Shown here in pieces: positions 37,825 through 46,261 of a stretch of DNA of 64,000 nucleotides. The stretch is from Gammaproteobacteria bacterium (GTDB taxonomy: Bacteria; Pseudomonadota; Gammaproteobacteria; UBA6429; Thiohalophilaceae): positions 119,002 to 183,001 of the forward strand of contig JACQBC010000021.1 in the NCBI GenBank assembly GCA_016194635.1, given 5' to 3'. Position numbers and translations under genes: made by a program. How positions within the stretch are numbered: the stretch's first letter is position 1; the number at the start of each line of letters is the position of its first letter. The notes under the pieces were generated by a model. The model ran no database searches, was not told the DNA's origin, and was given only the letters and a program-made list of their open reading frames with translations.

Positions 37825-39035
37825 CCATTATCACCCGGCGCGCGCTGCGGCGTTAGCGTGGAGGCGGCGAGTTTAGCCCGTCGTCGACAATCTTCCAGCG
37901 TATCCCCAAACGCCAACGCCACCCCCATGCGACGTTGTTTAAACGATTCGGGTTTACCGAATAAACGTAAATCCGTATTGGGCACGGCCAGCGCCTGCGC
38001 CACGCCATCAAACACAATACCTTTGGCGTCGAATCGGCCGTAGACCACCGCACTGGCGCCGGGATTGCGCAACGCGGTGGACACCGGCAGCCCCAAGATC
38101 GCGCGCGCATGTAATTCAAATTCATTTTGCATCTGCGTGATCATTGTCACCATGCCGGTATCGTGCGGCCGCGGACTCACTTCACTGAACCATACCTGAT
38201 TACCACGAATAAATAATTCCACGCCAAAGATCCCCTGCCCGCCTAAATTTGCGGTGACCATGGCTGCAATGTCGCGGGATTGTTGTAATGCCACGGGGCT
38301 CATGGGTTGCGGTTGCCAACTCTCGACATAATCGCCATTGACTTGCACATGGCCAATCGGATCGCAAAAATAGGTCTGTAATTGACCGCGCGAGTCCAAC
38401 GCGCGCACGGTTAATTGCGTGATTTCGTAATCAAAGTGGATCATTTCCTCCACAATCACGCGGCCACGATTTACCCGGCCGCCACTGAGCGCGTAGTCCC
38501 ACGCCTTAGCCACATCCTGCTTGGTTTTGACGGTCGATTGTCCCTTACCCGACGAGGACATGACCGGTTTAACAATACAGGGATAGCCAATACCCGCATC
38601 GATCGCCGCGTGTAATTCCTGCAGTGATTCGGCAAAAGCGTAGTTGGAGGTGGGTAGCTTTAATTGTTCGGCGGCTAAACGGCGGATACCTTCACGGTTC
38701 ATGGTGAGTTGCACCGCGCGCGCGGTGGGGACCACCACGGCGAGTTTCTCGGTTTCGATCTGCGCCAACATGTCGGTGGCGATCGCCTCGATCTCCGGCA
38801 CGATAAGCTGCGGCCGTTCTTGCTCCACCAAGGCCCGCAGTGCCTGCCCATCGGCCATATTGATCACAAAAGCGCGATGCGCTACTTGCTGCCCCGGCGC
38901 ATTGGCATAACGATCCACTGCAATCACCTCAACACCGAGGCGTTGTAAGGCGATAATCACTTCCTTGCCCAACTCACCCGCACCCAACAACATCACCTTG
39001 GTGGCGGACGGTGATAACGGCGTGCCAAGACGCAT
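37821..39035 (-). CDS. purT: formate-dependent GAR transformylase PurT
   Basis: 404 residues from ATG 39035; the longer open frame adds 44 unrelated residues. ATP-grasp enzyme with [75 protein letters not shown] and [11 protein letters not shown]. Uses formate and ATP to formylate GAR in purine synthesis. Convergent with the PhnD-like gene, overlapping by 4 bases. Last clear housekeeping gene before the accessory region. Confidence 0.93.
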   Translation of the reverse strand: MRLGTPLSPSATKVMLLGAGELGKEVIIALQRLGVEVIAVDRYANAPGQQVAHRAFVINMADGQALRALVEQERPQLIVPEIEAIATDMLAQIETEKLAVVVPTARAVQLTMNREGIRRLAAEQLKLPTSNYAFAESLQELHAAIDAGIGYPCIVKPVMSSSGKGQSTVKTKQDVAKAWDYALSGGRVNRGRVIVEEMIHFDYEITQLTVRALDSRGQLQTYFCDPIGHVQVNGDYVESWQPQPMSPVALQQSRDIAAMVTANLGGQGIFGVELFIRGNQVWFSEVSPRPHDTGMVTMITQMQNEFELHARAILGLPVSTALRNPGASAVVYGRFDAKGIVFDGVAQALAVPNTDLRLFGKPESFKQRRMGVALAFGDTLEDCRRRAKLAASTLTPQRAPGDNG

Positions 39036-39264
39036 GCAAAACTCCTCAAGAACTTTTTTGTGATATGTGGATTGTATATAAACTTGAACGAAAAAGGTGC
39101 CACCAATGGGATTTATGCCGGCCAGGATGTTACCCCTGGCAAAGTCGCCGAGGTACGATATACTCACCGCGGGTTATGGTACTCTAGCGACAGGGGGAAA
39201 TTAGCGCCTTCTTACACAGGGTGCTGTTTATTATATGGTTGGCCCGTCTAACAAGGGGTTAAAC

Positions 39265-39723
39265 ATGGCTGGATATTCGGGGACGCCGCTCGTCAAAAAA
39301 CTCGGCATCAAGGCGGGACAAATAATATTCTTAGCCAATGCCCCAGACGAATATCTAACGCTTGTCACGCCAATTCCGCAAGGGACCCGGTTTACGTCGC
39401 GATTGTCCAGCCACACCGACATGGTGCATGTCTTCTCTACAACGAAACAACATTTGAGCAAGGTACTACACAGCTCGCTCCCAAAGCTCAAGCAAGACGG
39501 GGCGATCTGGGTATCGTGGCCGAAGAAATCCGCCAACGTGCCGACGGACATTACCGAAGACACCGTACGTGAGCTGGCGTTTCCCTTGGGCCTGGTTGAT
39601 ATCAAGGTCTGCGCCGTCGATGCGCTATGGTCGGGCCTGAAACTTGTTATCAGAAAAGAATTACGAAAAAAACCAGGGCCAGTCCGGTCTTCCGCACGAC
39701 GCGCAAAAGCGACGCGGCGGTGA
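39265..39723 (+). CDS. DUF3052 family protein
   Basis: 152 residues from ATG 39265 preceded by CAAGGGGTTAAAC. Starts MAGYSGTPLVKKLGIKAG and contains GAIWVSWPKKSANVPTDITE and VCAVDALWSGLKLVIRKEL, the DUF3052 pattern. Function unknown. Basic C-terminus (RSSARRAKATRR). The 44 bases upstream include CCCGTCTAACAAGG, superficially attC-like, but no partner box was found. Confidence 0.8.
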   Translation: MAGYSGTPLVKKLGIKAGQIIFLANAPDEYLTLVTPIPQGTRFTSRLSSHTDMVHVFSTTKQHLSKVLHSSLPKLKQDGAIWVSWPKKSANVPTDITEDTVRELAFPLGLVDIKVCAVDALWSGLKLVIRKELRKKPGPVRSSARRAKATRR

Positions 39724-39759
39724 AACAGCATTAGCCAGCCCTTCAAAAAGGAGAACGCC

Positions 39760-40242
39760 GTGAATGAAGTAAAATTTCCATACAAGCCTAATGTGGTAAT
39801 CATGATCCTAAGCACTGTCACGATGGCCAGTATTGCCCTGGGTTTGGGCTATATCGCCAAGACAAATGACCGGGGTTTAATTTTAAACCGTGTCATTGAG
39901 TTTTCAGTAGAGGGGGCGACGATCTTTTATGGCTGCCTGGCGGTTGCTTGCGGGGTGTTGGCCATATTTGGCGTTATCGCCACGATTATAGGATTAACAA
40001 CGAAAAAAGAAATACTATTGACCCGCAGTAGCATCAGCGCACCTAAAAGCGCCATCAGTAAAAAAATACTAACCATTCCTTTTAAAGATGTGACCAAGAT
40101 TAATATTCAGACCGTGCAGAAACAAAAATTCCTACATATAATCCATGCAAGGGGGAAATTAACCATCCCGCAAAACATGCTCCCTAGTAAAAAATTGTTT
40201 GAGGAGCTAACCACCTTGATCGCAAGCAGAATACCTGGTTAA
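39760..40242 (+). CDS. membrane protein with PH-like cytoplasmic domain
   Basis: 160 residues, GTG start with AAAAAGGAGAACGCC. Two membrane segments (VVIMILSTVTMASIALGLGY and FYGCLAVACGVLAIFGVIA) and a soluble C-terminal half (LTIPFKDVTKINIQTVQKQ...) resembling the PH-like bPH domains of small bacterial membrane proteins. No recognised family name. 36 bases after the DUF3052 gene. Confidence 0.6.
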   Translation: MNEVKFPYKPNVVIMILSTVTMASIALGLGYIAKTNDRGLILNRVIEFSVEGATIFYGCLAVACGVLAIFGVIATIIGLTTKKEILLTRSSISAPKSAISKKILTIPFKDVTKINIQTVQKQKFLHIIHARGKLTIPQNMLPSKKLFEELTTLIASRIPG

Positions 40243-40333
40243 CAAGTGGATTCATCCGGTTAGTTTGTTCACCGGGAACGCTGCTGACGTCACATCCATA
40301 TTGCAAGTGTTGAATGTCAATCACCAGGAAACC

Positions 40334-40702
40334 ATGAGTAGACTAAATACCGTTGAACTGAAGGCGTTTATTCCCGCCAAGGACTTCAAGCTTTCCAAGC
40401 TGTTCTATCAAGACATAGGCTTTACCCTGGCATCGGAGTCCGATGGCATTGCCTATTTCCATCACGAAAACGTCAGCTTCCTGCTGCAGAACTTCTACGT
40501 TAAAGACCATGCCGAGAACTTCATGATGCACCTCCTGGTGGAGAGTGTTGATGCCTGGTGGACAAAAATTCAAGAAAGAGAAATCGCGGAAAAGTACCGC
40601 GTAAAAACCCTTGCCCCCGAACAAAGGCCATGGAGAATGCGCGATTTCATTCTGTTTGATCCATCGGGAGTTTTGTGGCGCATCGCTGAAAACACCTCTT
40701 GA
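40334..40702 (+). CDS. VOC-family protein (glyoxalase/bleomycin resistance fold)
   Basis: 122 residues from ATG 40334, with CAGGAAACC before it. One VOC domain with paired beta-alpha-beta-beta units (LKAFIPAKDFKLSKLFYQDIGF, FMMHLLVESVDAWW, DFILFDPSGVLWRIAEN). Such proteins bind metals or sequester bleomycin-type drugs; ligand unknown. A strong hairpin lies right after its stop. Confidence 0.75.
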   Translation: MSRLNTVELKAFIPAKDFKLSKLFYQDIGFTLASESDGIAYFHHENVSFLLQNFYVKDHAENFMMHLLVESVDAWWTKIQEREIAEKYRVKTLAPEQRPWRMRDFILFDPSGVLWRIAENTS

Positions 40703-40705
40703 AGA

Positions 40706-40733
40706 CACCCCACAATGCATGCGTTGTGGGGTG
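40706..40733 (+). terminator. strong hairpin, terminator-like
   Basis: CACCCCACAA and TTGTGGGGTG form a perfect 10-bp stem with an 8-base loop, four bases after the VOC gene stop. No T-run follows, so intrinsic termination would be weak. Confidence 0.55.
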
Positions 40734-40740
40734 CCAACAT

Positions 40741-41566
40741 TAGGGAATCTCTAAACAATTCATGTTTTTTATATTTTCCTGAAATCAAAATTAAAAAATG
40801 GAATTGCAGCCGCATTCGCGTACTTTTATCTGCCTGCAACAGCGTCATTTGACGCAACGCAGGGGGATGACACCCGCAATAACCGTTTCTTCATCAATAC
40901 CAGATTCACCAGCGCACAACAGGCAAACCAAGGGTTGGCATTTTTGTCCAGACCTTGGTAGCGTACCTTGATACATCCAAATGGCCGTGTGATGACATGA
41001 AACACGTGTTCAACCCGGGCGTGTAGTCGGGATTTGTTTTTGTTGCGCGATTTTTCTTGCTTTGTCAGCGGATGATGGCGTCGTGCCTTGGCTTGTGTAA
41101 CATCGTTTGCGCGGGGCGCCTGCTTTTTGATAACGCGGCCTTGACCGCGGTACGCGCTGTCGCCGTACACGCGGGTTTCCTCGCCGCGCAGTAAATCTCC
41201 CAGTACCTGCGAGTCATGTGTGTTGGCCGCCGTGGCCACCACCGAGTGAATAAGTCGACTTTTACTGTCCACGCCGATGGGCGCCTTCATGCCAAAATAG
41301 CCTTGATTTCCCTTCTTGGCCTGACGCCTATCAGGGTCACGTTGCCTCTCTTTATTCTTCGTCGAACTGGGCGCATTAATGATCGTGGCATCCACCATCG
41401 TGCCGTGCGTAACACTCATCCCGTTCTCCGCAAGATATCGGTTTACCGCGTCAAACAATTCGCCGCCTAAAGTGTGCTTCTCCAGTAAATGCCGAAAATG
41501 CAGTATCGTGGTTTCATCCGGCACCGGTTCTTCGCCCAAATCGATCTGCGCAAATTCACGAAACAT
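40741..41566 (-). mobile_element. IS5-family element, 5' truncated
   Basis: One end is recognisable: GGAATCTCTAAACAA at 40741 resembles IS5-group inverted repeats. The other end is missing, because the transposase reading frame starts abruptly within conserved sequence at 41566, next to an unrelated gene. The element is therefore a deletion remnant and its direct repeats are lost. Confidence 0.65.
40826..41566 (-). pseudogene. IS5-family transposase, N-terminally truncated
   Basis: 246 residues. From FAQIDLGEEPVPDETTILHF onward it follows IS5 DDE transposases, including VDATIINAPSSTKNKE, YGDSAYRG and RVEHVFHVITRPFGC. Roughly the first 90 residues are missing. Cannot make a complete enzyme, though the catalytic part is intact. 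Confidence 0.75.
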
Positions 41567-41588
41567 CCTGCACTACGAGGAACAGTAT

Positions 41589-41990
41589 ATGCAGACAGAA
41601 GAAAATGCACTCGAACAAGCACTTTGGCATGCTGTCATGGAACCCGCTGACCGTCCAGAGTTTCTTCGCATTCTACTGGAGTCCACCGTCTTCGTGCCGG
41701 GATATCCGGACAGTTTATCCGAGGGCCACAAAACTGTGGAAGCAGGCTCACAAGTCAAAATAAATCGTTGGCGAAAATCGGACGACTCGTCAGTGATTCC
41801 ATTTTTCTCTTCGCTGGATACACTCCGGAATTCTACTGAGAGAAAAATAAAATACATGGAACTGTCCGCCCGATCATTCTTCGAACTAACCTGTGGCAGT
41901 GGCGTGTCTTTGCTTCTTAATCCAAGCTCAAAACATACCTGCGAATTTAGTGCAAGTGAAATTGAAACGCTTCTACTCAATCATGGTTAA
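41589..41990 (+). CDS. SseB N-terminal domain-like protein
   Basis: 133 residues from ATG 41589 with GAGGAACA upstream. ALEQALWHAVMEPADRPEFL, VPFFSSLDTLRNS-like (IPFFSSLDTLRNS) and LLNPSSKHTCEFSASEIETLL follow the SseB (enhanced serine sensitivity) fold. The role of SseB-like proteins is not settled. The gene stands just beyond the truncated IS5, whose deletion may have removed its natural promoter region. Possibly the first gene of the cassette region. Confidence 0.7.
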   Translation: MQTEENALEQALWHAVMEPADRPEFLRILLESTVFVPGYPDSLSEGHKTVEAGSQVKINRWRKSDDSSVIPFFSSLDTLRNSTERKIKYMELSARSFFELTCGSGVSLLLNPSSKHTCEFSASEIETLLLNHG

Positions 41991-42127
41991 CTGTGCGGCA
42001 ATGCCTATTGCGGGTTGACAGCAGTAAGTTACGGTATTGGTATATCAGAAATTTCTAATTAACAACGGTCAATTCAGGATAGCCGCACCATGGCTAATGC
42101 AATTCAGAGTTGTAGTACAGATCTAAA

Positions 42128-42219
42128 CACAGTATTCTGTCTTTCATGGTAAAAACCGACTTATACAGAATTCTGTCTAAGTCGGGAAAGGTAGTATTCT
42201 GTCTAATACACTGTTAGGC
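42128..42219. repeat. repeated ATTCTGTCT motifs with palindrome and attC end
   Basis: ATTCTGTCT occurs three times in about 75 bases (near 42133, 42170, 42196). The middle one lies in a 30-base palindrome at 42156-42185 (CCGACTTAtACAG with CTGTcTAAGTCGG). The stretch ends in GTTAGGC at 42213-42219, which has the form of an attC R box, so this may be the right half of the first cassette site, with its left half disrupted. Confidence 0.4.
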
Positions 42220-42245
42220 ATCAACTCCATGGAGTCTGAACAGAT

Positions 42246-42464
42246 ATGGCTCGGAATGAAATTCAGGAATTACTCAGCATGTTCGCAGACGGAAGCGGCT
42301 TTGGTGACCCTGATGCGCGGCGCAATGCTGAGCAAAGACTCCAGGTGCTTCTTGCAAAGGAGCAGCAAAAAACTGCGGCGAGACTCAACTGGTTGACTTT
42401 CTTTCTCGTTGTTGTGGGGCTGCTAAATGCTGCGGTGCTTGCGTTTCAGGTGTGGGGTAAGTAG
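42246..42464 (+). CDS. small membrane protein, cassette gene
   Basis: 72 residues, ATG start. A charged N-terminal helix (RRNAEQRLQVLLAKEQQ) is followed by one C-terminal membrane segment (LTFFLVVVGLLNAAVLAFQ). No family recognised. Its stop is 5 bases before an attC site, the usual cassette layout. Confidence 0.65.
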   Translation: MARNEIQELLSMFADGSGFGDPDARRNAEQRLQVLLAKEQQKTAARLNWLTFFLVVVGLLNAAVLAFQVWGK

Positions 42465-42468
42465 CTAT

Positions 42469-42558
42469 GCCTAACATCTTGGTCGAGGCGGACGCGGTGA
42501 TACGGCGCACCGTTTCCTGTTGTGACCGTGCCCCGCGCCGCTCACCAAGGCGTTAGGC
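42469..42558 (+). other. attC site
   Basis: Left box GCCTAAC (42469), right box GTTAGGC (42552-42558), with the imperfect inverted repeat TTGGTCGAGGCGGACGCGG / CGCGCCGCTCACCAAG between them. Length 90. Confidence 0.8.
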
Positions 42559-42579
42559 CTCGTATAAAGGTAATGGTTC

Positions 42580-43071
42580 GTGAAGGAGTTATTGAATTGC
42601 ATCAATGAATACAAACCCCTACTAGACCTGCTAAGTGGGTTAGTGAGTCCTGTTCTCGCCAGCACAGTTGCATATATTGCTTACCAGCAATGGAAAACCA
42701 ATGATAGAAAGGAAAGGCGAGAGTCGCGCCAAGAAAAATTATCGATATATAAGCGCGTAAAAACGCATATGAACTATGTCGATGCAACTCGTGAGGTAAG
42801 AAGAGACCTATACGAGGAATTTAGGGAAGCTTGTGCTGAGGCAGACTTTGTCTTTCCTCAAGAACTTAATAACTTTCTTAGTGAAATAGATACAAATTCA
42901 TTGCAGTGGCTATGTGATCAGGACGATCTAGATTGTGCGGCCCCTGATGCAGACGAGAAATCCATACAGGCGCTCCATCGCGAAATGGAGGTCTATATGG
43001 ATACTCTGCAAAAGTTGCGCGGTAAATTATATGAAGAGTTTAGCAAACATATTGGTAAAATCAGGGCCTAA
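42580..43071 (+). CDS. membrane-anchored coiled-coil protein, cassette gene
   Basis: 163 residues, GTG start (AAAGG upstream; ATG 42605 inside). One N-terminal membrane segment (LLSGLVSPVLASTVAYIAYQQ), a basic stretch (RKERRESRQEKL) and a long acidic, helical domain. No family recognised; topology suggests a cytoplasmic helical domain anchored in the membrane. The stop lies inside the following attC left box. Confidence 0.65.
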   Translation: MKELLNCINEYKPLLDLLSGLVSPVLASTVAYIAYQQWKTNDRKERRESRQEKLSIYKRVKTHMNYVDATREVRRDLYEEFREACAEADFVFPQELNNFLSEIDTNSLQWLCDQDDLDCAAPDADEKSIQALHREMEVYMDTLQKLRGKLYEEFSKHIGKIRA

Positions 43072-43152
43072 CAAGTTGTTCGTGCCGACGCCGGAGACAG
43101 ATCATCGTTTCCTGACGCCTCAGTCGCGGCGCGGCACAACAACACGTTATAC
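43066..43152 (+). other. attC site
   Basis: Boxes GCCTAAC at 43066 and GTTATAC at 43146-43152, with internal GTTGTTCGTGCCGACGCCGG and CGCGGCGCGGCACAACAAC arms. Length 87. Confidence 0.75.
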
Positions 43153-43399
43153 CTAAAAATAAAATCGCATTCATGTAATGGAGCTTGGTAGGTGGGTTGA
43201 GGAACACACGGGTATACGTCATCACGGATGCAAGAGGGCAACATTTTAAAGTAGTGCAGCATCCAGTACCGTGCGTTCAGGCTGTCATTAGCGTTGCGGT
43301 GTGAGCCAGCACTGGCCTCAGTTTGAAAATGTGTAAAAAAAGTTTTCTGTTTTCAATAAGGGTGGTAAATTCAATGTCAGTGGTTAAAGCAAAGTCCAG
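43153..43399. other. cassette without an evident gene
   Basis: A complete cassette body of about 250 bases between two attC sites with no convincing open frame on either strand. It may carry a promoter, a small RNA, a decayed gene or a very short peptide. Confidence 0.5.
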
Positions 43400-43477
43400 G
43401 TCTAACAAGGCGCTCAAGTTCGCGCGCTGCGCGCGCCGGACCTCACTGTCGCTCGGCCGCTTAGCGCAACGTTAGGC
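43400..43477 (+). other. attC site
   Basis: GTCTAAC at 43400 and GTTAGGC at 43471-43477 with GCGCTCAAGTTCGCGCGC and TCGGCCGCTTAGCGC arms. Length 78. Confidence 0.78.
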
Positions 43478-43516
43478 CGCACAAGAGCTATCGCGGCCAT
43501 CACCGAGGATGTAACC

Positions 43517-43906
43517 ATGATTGAAGGATCTTGCCTTTGCGGTGCAGTGCAGTGGAAGTTTTCGGGCCAGCCTGATGGTGCAACAGCATGCAATTGCACT
43601 GCTTGCCGACGGTATGGGGTACTTTGGGCATATGATTACGAGAACGAAGGCATTCAGGTCTCTGGCAAGACTCAGCCATTTGCCAGAGGCGAGGCACTTG
43701 AGTTCCACTTCTGTCCAGCGTGTGGCTGTATGGCGTTTTGGCGAGGCCAACAGATCGATGAACACGGCCGCCGCCGCATTGCGGTCAATCTGCGCTTGGC
43801 CGAACCAGATGCGGTCGCAGAGATACCTATCGATCACTTCGACGGACTGGATACGTTCGAAGACTTACCACGCGACGGTCGATGTGTCGCTGATTATTGG
43901 TTTTAA
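43517..43906 (+). CDS. GFA/CENP-V-family zinc protein, cassette gene
   Basis: 129 residues. The zinc ligands CLCGAVQWKF, CNCTACRR and HFCPACGCMAF match the glutathione-dependent formaldehyde-activating (GFA) domain. GFA-family members bind glutathione or small thiols. Direct proof of formaldehyde activity is limited. Its ATG follows GAGGATGTAACC. A second, unrelated GFA cassette lies at 46719. Confidence 0.8.
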   Translation: MIEGSCLCGAVQWKFSGQPDGATACNCTACRRYGVLWAYDYENEGIQVSGKTQPFARGEALEFHFCPACGCMAFWRGQQIDEHGRRRIAVNLRLAEPDAVAEIPIDHFDGLDTFEDLPRDGRCVADYWF

Positions 43907-43933
43907 AGTGAAAGTGGGGGCGAAATACGTTCG

Positions 43934-43996
43934 GCCTAACATGGCGTTCGAGAGGGACGCGCCAAAAGCGGCGCGCCCCTCAACTTTACGTTATGC
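43934..43996 (+). other. attC site, common type copy 1
   Basis: GCCTAAC at 43934, GTTATGC at 43990-43996; body begins ATGGCGTTCGAGAGGGACGC and ends GCGCGCCCCTCAACTTTAC. Near-identical to sites at 45307, 45685, 46190 and 55075. Confidence 0.88.
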
Positions 43997-44035
43997 GTGG
44001 AATTGTCACTCAACAATCGGAAAAGGAGTTATCAA

Positions 44036-44473
44036 GTGAAAGCTGAAAAAGATTTCTACATTAGCGATATTCGAGTTATTGAACAGGATTTATACAGAAA
44101 TGGAAATTCAACGATAGTTAGATTCACTGACAAAGATAACATGATCAGACCACAGGATTCCCGCATGCACAAAGACCCAAGGACGGGAATTGTGTATGTG
44201 TGGCCAAGTCATGCGGGTGTCTCTGCAAGCGAGATTTTTGATGGAGGGCAAAACCGCTGGAAAATAAAAAAGGGAACGCCAATTCCATTTTGGCTAGCAC
44301 TTGCAGTTGATAAAATAACTCCAGGCCATGTTCACATCGTTGCAACGAAAAAAATGAAAATGAGCGAATATATATCGCTGCTGGAAGAAATGTTCGAAAA
44401 GGCAGAAAAAATTACTGATATCCAAGCAGAACTGTCTCTAAATAGAACGAACCTTACCGGTAAGAGAGCGTAA
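44036..44473 (+). CDS. putative Tse2-like toxin, cassette gene
   Basis: 145 residues from GTG 44036 (AAAAGGAG upstream). Pattern from residue 25: RFTDKDNMIRPQDSRMH, DPRTGIVYVWPSHAGVSASE, WKIKKGTPIPFWLALAVD, GHVHIVATKKMKMSEYISLL. The order W-x-(x)-KGTxIPxxL, a H-x-x-I near the end and M-x-x-x-EY resembles the Tse2 toxin family (T6SS/ADP-ribosyltransferase-like). This is my pattern judgement, not a search result. The partner gene begins 2 bases after its stop. Confidence 0.5.
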   Translation: MKAEKDFYISDIRVIEQDLYRNGNSTIVRFTDKDNMIRPQDSRMHKDPRTGIVYVWPSHAGVSASEIFDGGQNRWKIKKGTPIPFWLALAVDKITPGHVHIVATKKMKMSEYISLLEEMFEKAEKITDIQAELSLNRTNLTGKRA

Positions 44474-44475
44474 TT

Positions 44476-44730
44476 ATGAACGAAGAAAATGACTTTACTA
44501 CGGTCGAGTGGTTTGAAGTTGTTATTATTTTTAATTCTCTTCTGAGGAATATCGATTCATTGAGAACCACCTTGGATTCTGGAAAGCTCAATGAAGATGA
44601 GCGATATGCTTTAGATGAGGAGCTGAATGATTACACTACTTTGCTTCATAAATTAAAGGCCAGGTATGTTGAGATTTCAGATAGAGGCGAGCTTTCACCG
44701 GACCTAGCCAGTAGGCTGCGTAAGCTATAG
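44476..44730 (+). CDS. putative Tsi2-like antitoxin/immunity protein
   Basis: 84 residues, ATG 44476, 2 bases after the putative toxin stop (coupled). All helical and acidic; length and downstream position fit Tsi2 (77 residues, a helical dimer). The stretch LDEELNDYTTLLHKLKARY recalls Tsi2's ELEQLLVGYDLAADDLKNAY. A two-gene cassette is rare and fits a toxin-antitoxin pair kept by the array. Function inferred from context. Confidence 0.45.
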   Translation: MNEENDFTTVEWFEVVIIFNSLLRNIDSLRTTLDSGKLNEDERYALDEELNDYTTLLHKLKARYVEISDRGELSPDLASRLRKL

Positions 44731-44734
44731 AAAC

Positions 44735-44793
44735 GCATAACAAGCCCATCAAGCCGACGCCAAAAACAGCGCGGCTTATGGGCGCCGTTAGGC
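44735..44793 (+). other. attC site
   Basis: GCATAAC at 44735, GTTAGGC at 44787-44793; arms AAGCCCATCAAGCCG and CGGCTTATGGGCGCC. Length 59. Confidence 0.82.
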
Positions 44794-44865
44794 GTCATCA
44801 TATTGCGACACCCCTGCACCCAGACATTCGGAATAAGAGAAACAAACAACCTAAAAGGAAAAAAT

Positions 44866-45312
44866 ATGGCACTTATCAATCCCCACATTAACTTCAACGG
44901 AAATGCCGAAGAAGCATTCAATTTTTACAAATCAGTATTTGGCGGAGAGTTCGCAAGAATTATGCGTTTCAAAGACCTATCAAGCCCTGAATTTCCAGTC
45001 GCTGAAAATGAAGCAAATAAAATAATGCACATTGCTTTGCCTATTGGTAAAAACGTTTTAATGGCCAATGACGTTCCGGAAAGTATGGGACGAACAAACG
45101 AAAACGAAAACAGAAGTAAAATTTCAATAAGTGCAGAAAGCAAAGAAGAAGCAGACAAATTGTTCAACGGACTTTCAGCAGGTGGACAAATTGAAATGCC
45201 CATTGCCGACAGTCCTTGGGGTTCATATTTTGGAATGTTTAGAGACAAATTCGGTATTGAATGGATGGTGGATTTTGACCAAAAATACAAGCAGAAAACA
45301 ACGAATGCCTAA
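44866..45312 (+). CDS. PhnB-like VOC protein, cassette gene
   Basis: 148 residues from ATG 44866 with AAAAGGAAAAAAT upstream. ALINPHINFNGNAEEAFNFY, FGGEFARIMRF, ISISAESKEEADKLFNGL and WGSYFGMFRDKFGIEWMVDF fit the PhnB/VOC family. It is more AT-rich than its neighbours and rich in lysine, asparagine and isoleucine, suggesting a donor outside the gammaproteobacteria. Its stop lies inside the attC left box. Confidence 0.82.
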   Translation: MALINPHINFNGNAEEAFNFYKSVFGGEFARIMRFKDLSSPEFPVAENEANKIMHIALPIGKNVLMANDVPESMGRTNENENRSKISISAESKEEADKLFNGLSAGGQIEMPIADSPWGSYFGMFRDKFGIEWMVDFDQKYKQKTTNA

Positions 45313-45369
45313 CATGGCGTTCGAGAGGGACGCGCCAAAAGCGGCGCGCCCCTCAACTTTACGTTAGGC
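45307..45369 (+). other. attC site, common type copy 2
   Basis: GCCTAAC at 45307, GTTAGGC at 45363-45369; same body as the copy at 43934. Confidence 0.88.
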
Positions 45370-45383
45370 GGAATCAACAACAC

Positions 45384-45659
45384 GTGCATTCTTACAAAAT
45401 ACAGGTAGCATCCGACATCATCCGTGATGGTCTTGGCGTCGAGTTGCTAGATGAAGCTGGTAACGTAGTAGCCGAGGTTTTTCGGTGTGATCGTGACCAC
45501 ACAATTATGGTCAACGCATTTGCCAACGACATACTGCTTCAAGCAATGCAGCAGCTAATATCACGGGCGCGGGAACGACTGGAACCCTTTGAAGACGGCG
45601 CTCCATTAAATGAAGCGACAGTATCCGCACCACGAGCAACAAAGAAGTGTCCAAAGTGA
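45384..45659 (+). CDS. hypothetical cassette protein, 91 aa
   Basis: 91 residues, GTG start, no signal or membrane segment. VELLDEAGNVVAEVFRCD suggests a small beta-type domain and the C-terminus is an amphipathic helix (LQAMQQLISRARERL) then a disordered tail. Cassettes with this kind of short frame are common and no family name is justified. An in-frame ATG is absent near the start. Confidence 0.55.
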   Translation: MHSYKIQVASDIIRDGLGVELLDEAGNVVAEVFRCDRDHTIMVNAFANDILLQAMQQLISRARERLEPFEDGAPLNEATVSAPRATKKCPK

Positions 45660-45684
45660 TGTATGTCTCTTGTGGTACAAACCC

Positions 45685-45747
45685 GCCTAACATGGCGTTC
45701 GAGAGGGACGCCGCAGAAGCGCGGCGCCCCTCAACTTTACGTTATGC
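45685..45747 (+). other. attC site, common type copy 3
   Basis: GCCTAAC at 45685, GTTATGC at 45741-45747. The middle differs (GACGCCGCAGAAGCGCGGC) from copies 1, 2 and 4. Confidence 0.86.
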
Positions 45748-45766
45748 GTTTCAAAAAAATGGAGAT

Positions 45767-46168
45767 ATGCGCATGAAGCTACTTCCAATTCTTGCATCTG
45801 GCTTTGCGTATTTTGCGCTCGGTGGTCTTTGGTTCACGCCGTTGTTTGGTAGGCACTGGGACAAAGCAGTTGGCTTCGAACGTCCGCCAAAATGGCGGCC
45901 AAGTGCCATCTACTACATCGGCCCCCTGCTGGGTTGCTTGGTCGCAGCCTTCGCAACCTCCTACCTTGCACAACTTGCACAAGCCCAGTCGCTTGCGGAC
46001 TATCTACGAGTTGGGCTTCTGGTTGGTTTGGGGTATGGCGCAACTATTACCACGGTAAATGCCATCGCTCCGAATATGCCTCGCCCCAGCTTGTATGCTG
46101 CCGTGGTCGGTTCGTATCACTTAATCGGCTTGGTGCTTTGCGCCGCAGTCATATTTTGGCTCTCGTAG
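45767..46168 (+). CDS. DUF1761-type membrane protein, cassette gene
   Basis: 133 residues from ATG 45767 (or the ATG two codons later). Four membrane segments (LLPILASGFAYFALGGLWF, YYIGPLLGCLVAAFATSYL, LLVGLGYGATITTV, VVGSYHLIGLVLCAAVI) and the motif GLWFTPLFGRHWDKAVG are typical of DUF1761. Function unknown. Inner membrane. Confidence 0.75.
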   Translation: MRMKLLPILASGFAYFALGGLWFTPLFGRHWDKAVGFERPPKWRPSAIYYIGPLLGCLVAAFATSYLAQLAQAQSLADYLRVGLLVGLGYGATITTVNAIAPNMPRPSLYAAVVGSYHLIGLVLCAAVIFWLS

Positions 46169-46189
46169 CTGAGTTTCAATGCAAGCCAC

Positions 46190-46252
46190 GCATAACATGG
46201 CGTTCGAGAGGGACGCGCCAAAAGCGGCGCGCCCCTCAACTTAACGTTATGA
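46190..46252 (+). other. attC site, common type copy 4
   Basis: GCATAAC at 46190, GTTATGA at 46246-46252; body as copies 1 and 2, with a TTAACG right flank. Confidence 0.85.
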
Positions 46253-46261
46253 CTACTACAA

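Noticed and set aside
39248..39264. CCCGTCTAACAAGG as an attC box before the DUF3052 gene
   Set aside because: No second box and no arm symmetry within 150 bases.
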